Positions 8,724 through 15,851 of a stretch of 29,636 nt of DNA are shown here, piece after piece. Position 1 is the stretch's first letter. Every line of letters starts with the position of its first letter. The notes under the pieces are model-generated. The model saw only the letters and a list, made by a program, of their open reading frames with translations, was not told the DNA's origin and did not search any database. Source of the DNA: JAUVUV01 sp964548275 (GTDB lineage: Bacteria > Gemmatimonadota > Glassbacteria > GWA2-58-10); contig CAZJQI010000053.1 in the NCBI GenBank assembly GCA_964548275.1, forward strand, positions 1 to 29,636, written 5' to 3'. The position numbers were made by a program, and so were the translations under genes.

Positions 8724-9827
8724 TTATTTAGAAATAAACCACTTAAGATGTATTTTTAGTTTATTATGAAAGCTATAATCCAATAAACCCTCATGCTGAA
8801 GCCTACCAACTATAATACCGGGATGAATACCAATTTCCTCTGAAAACCTAAGAATAAATTTCTGACTGAGTTTTGGATTTCTAATTAATCTTCGATAGTC
8901 AGAAGATGGAATTAAAATGTTTGCTGCAAAACTATCTGCTTCTCTCTCTTCGTCACTAAAGTATTCAGAATCATTTTCTAAATAAACTAAGCTTTTATTG
9001 TGCTTAAGAATATGCGCTGCTTCATGAAAAAAACTAAACCAAAAATGATCATTAGTTTTGTATCGAATACTAAGCTGAATAAGTGCTTTATTTGATGTTA
9101 ACCACCGAGATGCACCCCAAACACCTGTGTTAGGAAGTTCGGGAACAAGCACTAAAGCCACACCACTTTCTGCACACAATTTCTTAGCTTTAGGAACAAA
9201 TTCTTTTGGATCTAAGACTGTTAGGAATCTAATTTTATACAAAGAATCTCTAAATTTGTATTTCTCATATGGTTCACAATCAATTTCTCTTCCAAGAATT
9301 TCACCTTGCCGAAGCCACGCTGCCAGCGCTCCTTTATTGATTGGTCTACCTATAGACATTCTAAACTTAGCTTGGCAAGTTACCCACCATTTATTAAAAT
9401 TATCAGGCGAAGCAAAACCAAAAAAATTAAGTAAGGTTTGTATTTTTTTGATCCTATCACTTTCAACTCTTGGAATCCATCCATAATTTACCATTTCTTT
9501 AAAAGGCATTGAATTTAACCATTCTATAATTTTACTTGAATCAAGATTTTTTCGTTCTTTATTCCTAACCAATGCCTCTCTATAACTTCTCTCGCGATTA
9601 TTCCAAAAAGAAGCAGGTATACCAAAAACACGCTCTAATCTTAAAGCGGTATCTGGTGATATTGGAGAAATGCCATTTGTTATTCCATTAATCGTTTTTG
9701 GAGTCAAACCCGTTCTTTTTGCTAATTCTCTCTGAGGCATTTCAAATTCCTCAAGTATTTCAAGCAATGTCTCGCCAGGATGGGAAACATAATCAGGCTT
9801 AAATTGTGTTTTAATAGATCTATCCAT
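8724..9827 (-). CDS. HTH antitoxin fused to ImmA/IrrE-type metallopeptidase
   Basis: The 367-residue antitoxin of a type II-like module begins HPGETLLEILEEFEMPQRELAKRTGLTPKTINGI, typical of the HigA/VapI XRE helix-turn-helix (about residues 16-75). The C-terminal half is a COG2856 (ImmA/IrrE, DUF955) zinc peptidase with HEAAH (268-272) and the third-ligand motif EREADSFAANILIP (Glu296). Known Xre-COG2856 fusions pair with RelE/HigB toxins. The HTH should repress the operon; the peptidase may cleave a regulator or the antitoxin itself (inference). Its ATG lies inside the end of the toxin gene (8-nt overlap) with GAGG 6 nt upstream, implying translational coupling. The region is strikingly AT-rich against its GC-rich neighbours, which suggests horizontal acquisition. 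Confidence 0.88.
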   Translation of the reverse strand: MDRSIKTQFKPDYVSHPGETLLEILEEFEMPQRELAKRTGLTPKTINGITNGISPISPDTALRLERVFGIPASFWNNRERSYREALVRNKERKNLDSSKIIEWLNSMPFKEMVNYGWIPRVESDRIKKIQTLLNFFGFASPDNFNKWWVTCQAKFRMSIGRPINKGALAAWLRQGEILGREIDCEPYEKYKFRDSLYKIRFLTVLDPKEFVPKAKKLCAESGVALVLVPELPNTGVWGASRWLTSNKALIQLSIRYKTNDHFWFSFFHEAAHILKHNKSLVYLENDSEYFSDEEREADSFAANILIPSSDYRRLIRNPKLSQKFILRFSEEIGIHPGIIVGRLQHEGLLDYSFHNKLKIHLKWFISK

Positions 9828-10158
9828 GATAATCCTCTATGGAAATTATTTTTATTGCAGTTATTGATTTCTTGTCTATTCCACCGTCTGGTTTTTTTGG
9901 AACCGGTTTATGTGCAGGAATAAAAACGATACGTAATTTTTGAGTTACATTAACTGCAAAATGACCTTTTCGAGGTCCTTTCAACTGGTGACATCTTAGT
10001 GGAGGTAAGTGAGAAATATCATTAAGTACTTCTGCAGCATCAAGTTCATACATTCTTTGTTCAATTTTTTTTGCTAATCTTTTTCCATACTTTTTTTCTA
10101 TTAAATCCCGTCTGTTAAATAAACGTTCGAGTTTTTTATTTTTAAATTGAATTATCAC
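9820..10158 (-). CDS. RelE/HigB-like toxin
   Basis: A 112-residue basic protein of the RelE/ParE superfamily, HigB-like. Such toxins cut mRNA on the ribosome. The N-terminus IIQFKNKKLERLF, the helix KKYGKRLAKKIEQRMYELDAA, the stretch LPPLRCHQLKGPRKGHFAVNV and the strand KLRIVFIPA follow the HigB pattern (core strands with basic or His residues near PRKGHFA). I chose the GTG at 10156-10158 because AGGGGAAG (10164-10171) sits at the right distance and the protein then starts like its family. The longer frame from GTG 10212 would begin at the predicted transcription start and has no good binding site. The toxin gene precedes the antitoxin, the HigBA order. Confidence 0.83.
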   Translation of the reverse strand: MIIQFKNKKLERLFNRRDLIEKKYGKRLAKKIEQRMYELDAAEVLNDISHLPPLRCHQLKGPRKGHFAVNVTQKLRIVFIPAHKPVPKKPDGGIDKKSITAIKIISIEDYHG

Positions 10159-10177
10159 ATTTTCTTCCCCTACATAT

Positions 10178-10200
10178 TTATTAACCAAATAGGTTAATAA
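10178..10200 (-). promoter_or_regulatory. Perfect operator-like palindrome of the toxin-antitoxin operon
   Basis: TTATTAACC (10178-10186), 5-nt spacer, GGTTAATAA (10192-10200) is a perfect 9-bp inverted repeat. It lies between the predicted transcription start (about 10210) and the toxin ribosome binding site, where binding of the HTH antitoxin would block transcription. Assignment as the antitoxin operator is inference from position and symmetry. Confidence 0.6.
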
Positions 10201-10216
10201 AACTTTATTCACCTAA

Positions 10217-10245
10217 ATTGTAACATACTTCTATCATTTTGTCAA
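10217..10245 (-). promoter_or_regulatory. Consensus sigma70 promoter of the toxin-antitoxin operon
   Basis: On the minus strand TTGACA (10240-10245), exactly 17 nt, then TACAAT (10217-10222). The start point should fall near 10210, downstream of which lie the palindrome, a strong Shine-Dalgarno and the GTG at 10158. Confidence 0.75.
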
Positions 10246-10338
10246 GATCATTTTAAAGATTTTCTATCCGTATCAGTTAACAAAACTCCAAGAGCTCTAC
10301 TCAATTAAGCATCCTTCGTACTTTCCCTCCTTATTTCC

Positions 10339-11892
10339 TTACTCCCCGCTTTTCGCTGCCAGGCTTTCGGCCAGGCGCACCAGGGTTCGAACCCCGTAGC
10401 CAGTGCCGCCTACAGGTTCATAGTGACGTTTCTTTTCCGCCCAGGCCGGCCCTGCGATATCCAGGTGCACCCAGGGCGTTTCCTTGACAAATTTCTGCAA
10501 AAACAGTGCGGCGGTTATCGCCCCACCCCAACGGGTCGCACCGATATTTTTGACATCGGCGATCTCGCTTTTGATATCCTCGCTCATGTCCTCGTCAAGC
10601 GGCAGGTTGCAGCATTTTTCTCCTGCCTCTGCAGATGCCTGCTGCACTGTGGCCAGCCACTCGGGGTCGTTGCCGAAAATGCCTGCGGTGGTCTGGCCGA
10701 GAGCCACCACACAAGCCCCTGTCAGGGTGGCGAGATCGATTACACGCGCCGCGCCCAGCTTATGGATCGCCCAGCTAAGAGCATCGGCCAGGATCAGCCG
10801 GCCCTCGGCATCAGTGTTGCCCACCTCGATCGTTGTGCCGTTCATCGCCCGGATGATATCATCCGGCCTGTAGGAGCGCCCCGAGGGCATGTTCTCCACC
10901 GCGGCTACCACTGCCGTGCAGCGCAAAGGAAAACCCAGCCGAGCGATAATAGTGATCGCGCTGATCACTGCCGCAGCGCCCGACATGTCCATTTTCATCG
11001 TTGCCATCGCTTCACCGGTCTTGATATTCAGCCCGCCACTGTCGAAAGTCACCCCCTTGCCGATCATCGCGAAAAGCGGGTCCGTCTTGGGCACTTTAGG
11101 CGGTTCGTAGATAAGCTCGATAAAGCGCGGCCGGTTCTCACTGCCCCGGGCCACGGCCAGTGCTGCGCCCATCTTTTCGGCAGCCATCTCTTTCTCGTCC
11201 AGGATTCGGCAGCTTAAACCCTTTATCCCTGAGGAAAGTTTCCTGGCTCTTTCGGCCAACTCGGCCGGGGTCATCACCTCCGGGATTTCATTGACCAGTT
11301 CCCTGGCAGTGATTACACCCTCGGCAAGTATCGATGCACGCCGGACTGCGGCTTCCATCGTGGCCTTTACTCCTTTTATCACCTTGCCTCTGGCGTCGCA
11401 GCAGAAAAGGCTCACCCCGCCGGGACCCTCATACGGTGGCTCGCCGTCGTTTTTACTTTTGTACTTATCGAAACGGTAAAGTCCCAGCCGCAGACCTTCA
11501 ACAACCGCCCCGGCAATGTCTCCCACAGTCAATTTGACCTCTTTCGGCACCTGGCAGACAACAGTGGCATCCTCTGCGCGAAATTTTCTCAGCCAGTCTG
11601 CACCCAGTCCTCCGGTGCGGCGGTAGGTTTCATGTTTCAGCTTCTCTGCAGCACCCAGTCCCAGAAAACAAACCCTCTTGGGGCCTATCTTGCCCATAGT
11701 ATTAAAATTCAGGCTCTGTCCGGTCTTGGCCTTGAAACTCTCCTGGTCGGCGAGCTGAGCGATCACCCCTCTGAGAGCCCTGTCAATCTCTGCCACCAGT
11801 GGGTTTTCCAGCACTTTATCCTGCAACACCGGTATCAGTAGAAAACTAGTGGGTGCTTTCAGTTCCAGTTTCTCCAGAATTTTTACGTCCAT
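10339..11892 (-). CDS. pepA: Leucyl aminopeptidase (M17)
   Basis: Cytosolic two-metal aminopeptidase removing N-terminal residues from peptides in protein and peptide turnover. All catalytic positions are present with the same spacing as E. coli PepA: Lys279, Asp284 and Lys291 in IGKGVTFDSGGLNIKTG, Asp302 in MKMDMSG, and Asp361, Glu363, Arg365 in the signature NTDAEGRLILADAL. The length of 517 residues is typical; the N-terminal third is the less conserved macro-like domain. GGAGGGAG precedes the ATG. It follows the ferritin-like gene on the same strand by 91 nt with a hairpin in between. Confidence 0.96.
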   Translation of the reverse strand: MDVKILEKLELKAPTSFLLIPVLQDKVLENPLVAEIDRALRGVIAQLADQESFKAKTGQSLNFNTMGKIGPKRVCFLGLGAAEKLKHETYRRTGGLGADWLRKFRAEDATVVCQVPKEVKLTVGDIAGAVVEGLRLGLYRFDKYKSKNDGEPPYEGPGGVSLFCCDARGKVIKGVKATMEAAVRRASILAEGVITARELVNEIPEVMTPAELAERARKLSSGIKGLSCRILDEKEMAAEKMGAALAVARGSENRPRFIELIYEPPKVPKTDPLFAMIGKGVTFDSGGLNIKTGEAMATMKMDMSGAAAVISAITIIARLGFPLRCTAVVAAVENMPSGRSYRPDDIIRAMNGTTIEVGNTDAEGRLILADALSWAIHKLGAARVIDLATLTGACVVALGQTTAGIFGNDPEWLATVQQASAEAGEKCCNLPLDEDMSEDIKSEIADVKNIGATRWGGAITAALFLQKFVKETPWVHLDIAGPAWAEKKRHYEPVGGTGYGVRTLVRLAESLAAKSGE

Positions 11893-11921
11893 CTCTCCCT
11901 CCGTAGCCGGAGAAATAATAC

Positions 11922-11955
11922 AACGCCTCCCTGAAATGTTCCGGAAGGCGTTTTT
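11922..11955. terminator. Hairpin between pepA and the ferritin-like gene
   Basis: AACGCCT (11922-11928) pairs with AGGCGTT (11946-11952). The plus strand has a T-run after it (to 11955); on the minus strand, the direction of the genes, the following bases are only loosely T-rich. It may be a weak attenuator or terminator for the upstream minus-strand gene. Confidence 0.4.
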
Positions 11956-11983
11956 CTCTCAGCAAACAGCCTTTTTTGCTCGC

Positions 11984-12493
11984 TCATGGAAAACGGGAAA
12001 TGATCTCCTTTTTCTTCTTGACCACCTGATCCGCTTGATCTTTCTTCTTCAAGGCAATATTGATAAACGAACTCTTTTCATTTTCATAAAATATATCGCC
12101 AGCGCTGGATGAATAAAAATCGGCCTGCTCGTTCAGAGTCTCAGCCAGGTAAACCAATATCCAAATGGGATTGTAAAAGTCATCTATCAATTCGCTGACC
12201 TTGCTCGAGGGATAGAACTTCTCGCTTCTGGTCTTTTGCAGTTTCTTGACATAATCATCCAGCGAAATATCCTCGATTTCCTCAGTCGACATGCCTGTTT
12301 CCAGCGGCGAGAGAAGGGACTCGAAAGTTTCCAGATCCTCCCGCACCTCATTCTGCATATGCTGCAAAAACGGTGTCAGTTGGCTGTTCTCCCCTGATTT
12401 TTGGGCGAATTGCTCCAGAAAATGAAGACAGTCTTTCTCGATCTGCACGGCAAGCTTTATCAGTTGAATGTCCTGGCTGCGATTTCCACTCAT
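11984..12493 (-). CDS. Small helical protein, possibly a degenerate ferritin/rubrerythrin-like bundle
   Basis: A 169-residue soluble, charged, all-helical protein I do not firmly recognise. Four helices can be drawn: LIKLAVQIEKDCLHFLEQFA (11-30), PFLQHMQNEVREDLETFESLL (within 41-61), AETLNEQADFYSSSA (117-131) and FINIALKKKDQADQVVKKKKEI (within 143-165). The pairing E-K-x-x-x-x-F/Y-x-x-x-A in helices 1 and 3 with an l-x-x-x-E-x-x-x-x-L helix after each resembles rubrerythrin-type bundles. However, the E-x-x-H metal ligands of helices 2 and 4 are not there (EVREDLE and KKKDQAD). If the fold is right it is probably metal-free. AAGAGG lies about 10 nt before the ATG. A consensus promoter lies about 200 nt upstream, leaving a long leader. 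Confidence 0.7.
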   Translation of the reverse strand: MSGNRSQDIQLIKLAVQIEKDCLHFLEQFAQKSGENSQLTPFLQHMQNEVREDLETFESLLSPLETGMSTEEIEDISLDDYVKKLQKTRSEKFYPSSKVSELIDDFYNPIWILVYLAETLNEQADFYSSSAGDIFYENEKSSFINIALKKKDQADQVVKKKKEIISRFP

Positions 12494-12699
12494 CTGCCGA
12501 TATACCTCTTGGTTGAAAAAAGAGTCCGGGTATTTAGCTTCCTTCCACCGGTATCCGCCTCCTGCGGCCGTTCAGTGTGAGCTGGCCATCCGGCAACACA
12601 CTGTCCGGCTCCTGAATCAGAGGGGTGTGAGAAAGATAGTTCTTCCGGCGAAATAGTACCGCTGACTCGCGTGTAAGAAATTAGATATGCGAAAATAAA
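12494..12699 (-). other. Long 5' leader of the ferritin-like gene
   Basis: About 200 nt between a good promoter (12700-12728) and the start codon at 12493. It can fold locally: CAGTGTG and CACACTG form a 7-bp stem over a 17-nt loop (near 12575-12605). One frame stays open on the minus strand for 48 codons (12534-12680, ending ...RRIPVEGS) but has no ATG, GTG or TTG near its beginning. Either a structured leader or a gene fragment is possible; I match no known riboswitch. Confidence 0.35.
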
Positions 12700-12728
12700 A
12701 TAATATTTTACCGTTTCTTGGTTGTCAA
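12700..12728 (-). promoter_or_regulatory. Strong sigma70-like promoter
   Basis: On the minus strand TTGACA (12723-12728), exactly 17 nt, TATTAT (12700-12705). It sits downstream of the vWA-domain gene and reads toward the ferritin-like gene. Confidence 0.65.
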
Positions 12729-12775
12729 CAGTTAAAAACTGGGGGTATTCGAGAGTTAAAGATAGTTCTGAAATT

Positions 12776-15013
12776 TCAGGGCAGCGCCTTTCTTCTGCGC
12801 AAAATCCATTCCGCTGAGAGAAAGGCGATAAGCAGGCTGTAAATCCACAGGTTGTGCGAAAGTCTCCATGAACCGGCAACGGATTCCTCTGTTGATCCAG
12901 ACAAAAGGCTTATCTGGCCGTCCAAACCATTATGAAAGCTGCCTCCGGTTTCTTTCGCAAGTCTGGCCATAACACCGGAATCAGGCTCGATTACAGCCAT
13001 CTCCGGGCTGTAGCTTTCCACTGCGAAAACGCCTGCGCTTTTCTGCTGCATGCGCCCACCTGCAAGAATGCCCTCGTAGTTGTAAAACCCTGGGGAAAGT
13101 CTGCCCAGCTGAACTGTGAAACTTCCATCGACGCTTTGTGTCTCGGCTGTTACCGCAGCCACAGTATCCACCCCTTTCTCCTCATTTTCCCGCCAGACAA
13201 ATATCTCCACTCTAAGATCACCTTTAGCCGTATCTTCCCGGTCGCCCCCCAGCCCGCCTTCAAGGGCGACTGGCTCACCGCGGTGGAAAACCTTCCGCAC
13301 TGGCTCGAGCGCCAGGCCTGCTCTTTTCTCTCCGGCGGTCAGCCACCTCGAGAGAGCCTCCCAGAGGCTGTAGTATCGGGTATCCCGGCTTTCAGAGGTG
13401 TCCTGGTTCAGCATATGCCAGCGCCAGAGGCCCTGGGCAAGCACCGTCGCTACGCGCGTGCCATCCTCGGGTTGGGCCACAATCAGCGCCGGTGCCTGTT
13501 CGCCCGCTGGAAACCTTCTGCCTGCACGCCCCAGAACTTCCACTGTGCTCTTAAATGGAACTCCCCTGAATACCCACTGTACCGGGGGCAGGTCGTCGAT
13601 TGCCATTCCGCTGCCAAGGCCGGCGAGGATATTATAGCGGTCCAGGGTAAATATTACCGAGGGTACTTCCGGAGCCTTCACCTGTACCAGCGATACCTGT
13701 GCCTGTTTGAAAGGCAAATAGCGGGCAAGCGCAGCAGGCAGATTTGCAGTTTTCAAATCATCCGCCGGCCAGAAAACAAGGGCGAACCCTCCGCTATCGG
13801 CCCGCCTGGCGATTCGCCTCAGGAATGCAGTGTCGTATCTGTCGAGCCTGCCATGGAGCAATAGCAGTTCGAGTTCTTCCAGAACGCCTGCATCCGGCAA
13901 GCTTGTAGTGGTGAAACGGCCCTCGCTGTCCCGCCTGCGGATCAAGGGGCCGCTTTCCCGGCTTTGCAACAGCAGAACCGATTCCACCTGCCAATCGTCA
14001 TTCAGCTCCAGCGCACGCTGGAGAAAGGTGAAATCCCAGTCCAGCGAGTTGGATACCAGAAGGAGCTTGCGTTTGTTTTTAGACACCTCGAGCCGCATGA
14101 TCCGCTCATTGTTTATTGCTGTCCATTCACCCTCAATGGGCCGAAGAACCGATCTCAGCCAGTAGCTTCCAGCCTCCGGAGCAGGCAGGCTCATTGTGGC
14201 CGCGGCAAAACGCGCTCCACCGCTTCCCAGGTCGATCCTTTTTTCGGCAATCTTGCGGTCGTTGAGGAAAAAGTCAAACACAGGGGCTTGTGCTTCCCTG
14301 TCAATGGATTCCTGCGGCCGGCCCGCCGCGACATTCAGCTCAAGTTCCACCTCGCCCCCGGCAAATGCCGGACGGATCTGCTCAACCGAGACAAGAGCCA
14401 GATCGGGCCTCTGCGGATAACCTCCTGCCATGATTGTCTCCACCTGCGGCAGGCCCTCGGCCACGAGCAACGGGTCCTTTCCTGCGTTAACCCTGCCGTC
14501 GCTCAGCACGTATACCCTGTCCCAGTCCGGCTGGCCGCGCTGCTTGAGTACCTCCAAGGCTGAGGCCAGGTCTGTGCGGTCCTCCACCTGAGGCTCGCTT
14601 TCGGAAGGCAAGCTGTCCGCCGCTGTCAAAGCACCTCCGAAAGTGAAAATTTTTATCCCTGTACTCTTCGCGCTTCCACTTATCAGACGCTGAGCCAGGG
14701 CGAGCCGGGACGGGGCCTGCGCTCCACCTCTGCCTGTTGAAGGCAGGAGCATGCTTGCAGAGCGGTCCACGAGCAGGGCCACTCGCTCGGGCCTTTCCCT
14801 GATACGCCTGACTTTGAGCACCGGCTCGAAAATCAGCAGGCCCACAACAGCCACAACAGCAACGCGCAACAGTACAAGAATCAGGCGATACCACCTGTCC
14901 ACCGGCGGATAGGTCCTCCGGTAGGTCCACCAGACCAGCAGAAGCGCTGCCAAAGGCAAAATCGCCAGCCAAAGGGTTCTCGAAGATAGAAAATCCAGGC
15001 TGAATGATTCCAA
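12776..15013 (-). CDS. Membrane-anchored von Willebrand factor A domain protein
   Basis: A 745-residue protein with two N-terminal membrane helices (about 12-29 and 43-63), an extracytoplasmic region, and a C-terminal helix followed by RRRK (about 724-741). A vWA domain starts at residue 78 with the metal site DRSAS (83-87), Thr147 (RTDLASAL) and LSDGR (Asp172), all in order, so the Mg2+ site looks intact. A middle section (about 300-560) has a Rossmann-like pattern resembling the glutamine-amidotransferase-like domain often found in these proteins. The later part is beta-rich. Architecture matches BatA-like/DUF4159-neighbour proteins of FCB bacteria, but no MoxR ATPase or BatA/B partner is visible here. 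The start is TTG (15011-15013) with AGAGG (15020-15024) 6 nt upstream. Function unknown. Confidence 0.82.
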   Translation of the reverse strand: MESFSLDFLSSRTLWLAILPLAALLLVWWTYRRTYPPVDRWYRLILVLLRVAVVAVVGLLIFEPVLKVRRIRERPERVALLVDRSASMLLPSTGRGGAQAPSRLALAQRLISGSAKSTGIKIFTFGGALTAADSLPSESEPQVEDRTDLASALEVLKQRGQPDWDRVYVLSDGRVNAGKDPLLVAEGLPQVETIMAGGYPQRPDLALVSVEQIRPAFAGGEVELELNVAAGRPQESIDREAQAPVFDFFLNDRKIAEKRIDLGSGGARFAAATMSLPAPEAGSYWLRSVLRPIEGEWTAINNERIMRLEVSKNKRKLLLVSNSLDWDFTFLQRALELNDDWQVESVLLLQSRESGPLIRRRDSEGRFTTTSLPDAGVLEELELLLLHGRLDRYDTAFLRRIARRADSGGFALVFWPADDLKTANLPAALARYLPFKQAQVSLVQVKAPEVPSVIFTLDRYNILAGLGSGMAIDDLPPVQWVFRGVPFKSTVEVLGRAGRRFPAGEQAPALIVAQPEDGTRVATVLAQGLWRWHMLNQDTSESRDTRYYSLWEALSRWLTAGEKRAGLALEPVRKVFHRGEPVALEGGLGGDREDTAKGDLRVEIFVWRENEEKGVDTVAAVTAETQSVDGSFTVQLGRLSPGFYNYEGILAGGRMQQKSAGVFAVESYSPEMAVIEPDSGVMARLAKETGGSFHNGLDGQISLLSGSTEESVAGSWRLSHNLWIYSLLIAFLSAEWILRRRKALP

Positions 15014-15077
15014 AATTATCCTCTGATTGATAACTGTTGAAACTACAGCTTAAAACTGTCTATTTATACTTAGCGAC

Positions 15078-15099
15078 TTAACCTGAATTATTCATAAAT
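15078..15099 (-). repeat. AT-rich motif copy 1
   Basis: Read on the minus strand it begins ATTTATGAATAATTCAGG and ends GTTAA. It matches copies at 15144, 15545 and 15817. Confidence 0.6.
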
Positions 15100-15143
15100 C
15101 GCCCGAGGCCTTAACAGGTTCCTTTTTAGGGGAATATTATCTT

Positions 15144-15169
15144 TATTTAACTGGAATTATTCAATCAAA
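15144..15169 (-). repeat. AT-rich motif copy 2
   Basis: A diverged copy on the minus strand: TTTGATTGAATAATTCC followed by AGTTAAATA. Same orientation as copy 1. Confidence 0.5.
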
Positions 15170-15184
15170 GCATAATTCCAAGCC

Positions 15185-15237
15185 CGTAGGGCGACCGATC
15201 GGTCGCCTGAATAAGGCTAGGCATGCCTCGCCCTACG
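15185..15237. repeat. Nested palindromic (REP-like) element
   Basis: Outer arms CGTAGGGCG (15185-15193) and CGCCCTACG (15229-15237) enclose a perfect 18-bp palindrome GGCGACCGATCGGTCGCC (15190-15207) and a 10-bp one AGGCATGCCT (15219-15228). It looks like a left half of one GTAGGGCGA-type unit joined to the right half of another. Confidence 0.7.
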
Positions 15238-15341
15238 CTTAATAAAGTCTCGTGGTTACGAGGACATAAAATGGGTAGCGTGTAGATGATAAATAATTTC
15301 CATCCATGCCCTGATAGATATTCCAACATCCGGCATGCCTT

Positions 15342-15369
15342 TCGTGCTCAGGGTGTGCCCTGAGCACGA
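15342..15369. repeat. Perfect 12-bp inverted repeat
   Basis: TCGTGCTCAGGG (15342-15353), loop TGTG, CCCTGAGCACGA (15358-15369). A second type of GC-rich intergenic palindrome. Confidence 0.75.
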
Positions 15370-15421
15370 GGCGACCTCCCAAGGAGCGAAGTAAAAGAGA
15401 CAGATTCAGAATTAACTTTTG

Positions 15422-15473
15422 TTTCTTTTGGTTACAAAAGAAATGGTTTTGCTTCTTTTGCCACCAAAAGAAG
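15422..15473. repeat. Twin near-identical hairpins
   Basis: TTTCTTTTG/CAAAAGAAA (15422-15430 / 15435-15443, loop GTTA) is followed 8 nt later by CTTCTTTTG/CAAAAGAAG (15452-15460 / 15465-15473, loop CCAC). Both have perfect 9-bp stems of nearly the same sequence, so one probably arose by duplication of the other. Confidence 0.7.
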
Positions 15474-15544
15474 AATAATAACTTATCTAACTATATTTGT
15501 TCTGTTTTTGGTTAGTAATCAACAATTCAGAAAATCGGCCAAAG

Positions 15545-15570
15545 AATTTATGAATAATCCTGGTTAAATA
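15545..15570 (+). repeat. AT-rich motif copy 3
   Basis: Plus-strand copy containing ATTTATGAATAATCCTGG then TTAAATA; opposite orientation to copies 1 and 2. Confidence 0.6.
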
Positions 15571-15668
15571 ACTGCGAATATTATAGAGCATGAAGAATAT
15601 GAATTTTCTGCTCCGAAAATAATGGACCAAAGGTGCGTTATTCCATGGTTTCGGTAAAAACCACTGCA

Positions 15669-15692
15669 GGACACGGCACGCCGTGTCCCTAC
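15669..15692. repeat. REP-like palindrome ending in CCCTAC
   Basis: GGACACGGC (15669-15677), 2-nt centre, GCCGTGTCC (15680-15688), then CTAC (15689-15692). The CCCTAC end is shared with the element at 15185-15237, suggesting one family with variable cores. Confidence 0.65.
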
Positions 15693-15729
15693 ATGAAACA
15701 TTTTCATTCATTTCCGGGTGAGCCACCGG

Positions 15730-15785
<56 letters not shown>

Positions 15786-15816
15786 CTTCAAATCAATGGC
15801 TTATTGTTTTTCTCTG

Positions 15817-15842
15817 AAATTTATGAATTACTCATGTTAATA
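15817..15842 (+). repeat. AT-rich motif copy 4
   Basis: Plus-strand copy with ATTTATGAATTACTCATG followed by TTAATA, directly beside the 3' end of folC. Same orientation as copy 3. Confidence 0.55.
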
Positions 15843-15851
15843 CCCGGCAAC

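Noticed and set aside
10381..10396. T-arm-like GGTTCGAACCCC, possible tRNA 3' end
   Set aside because: It lies inside pepA codons for GYGVRTL and no cloverleaf can be built around it.
12490..12879. 129-codon minus-strand frame across the end of the vWA gene
   Set aside because: Overlaps the vWA coding sequence and has no family pattern; it also crosses the strong promoter at 12700-12728.
15487..15726. 79-codon frame in the repeat region
   Set aside because: Runs through palindromes and an AT-rich motif copy; no ribosome binding site or protein-like composition.
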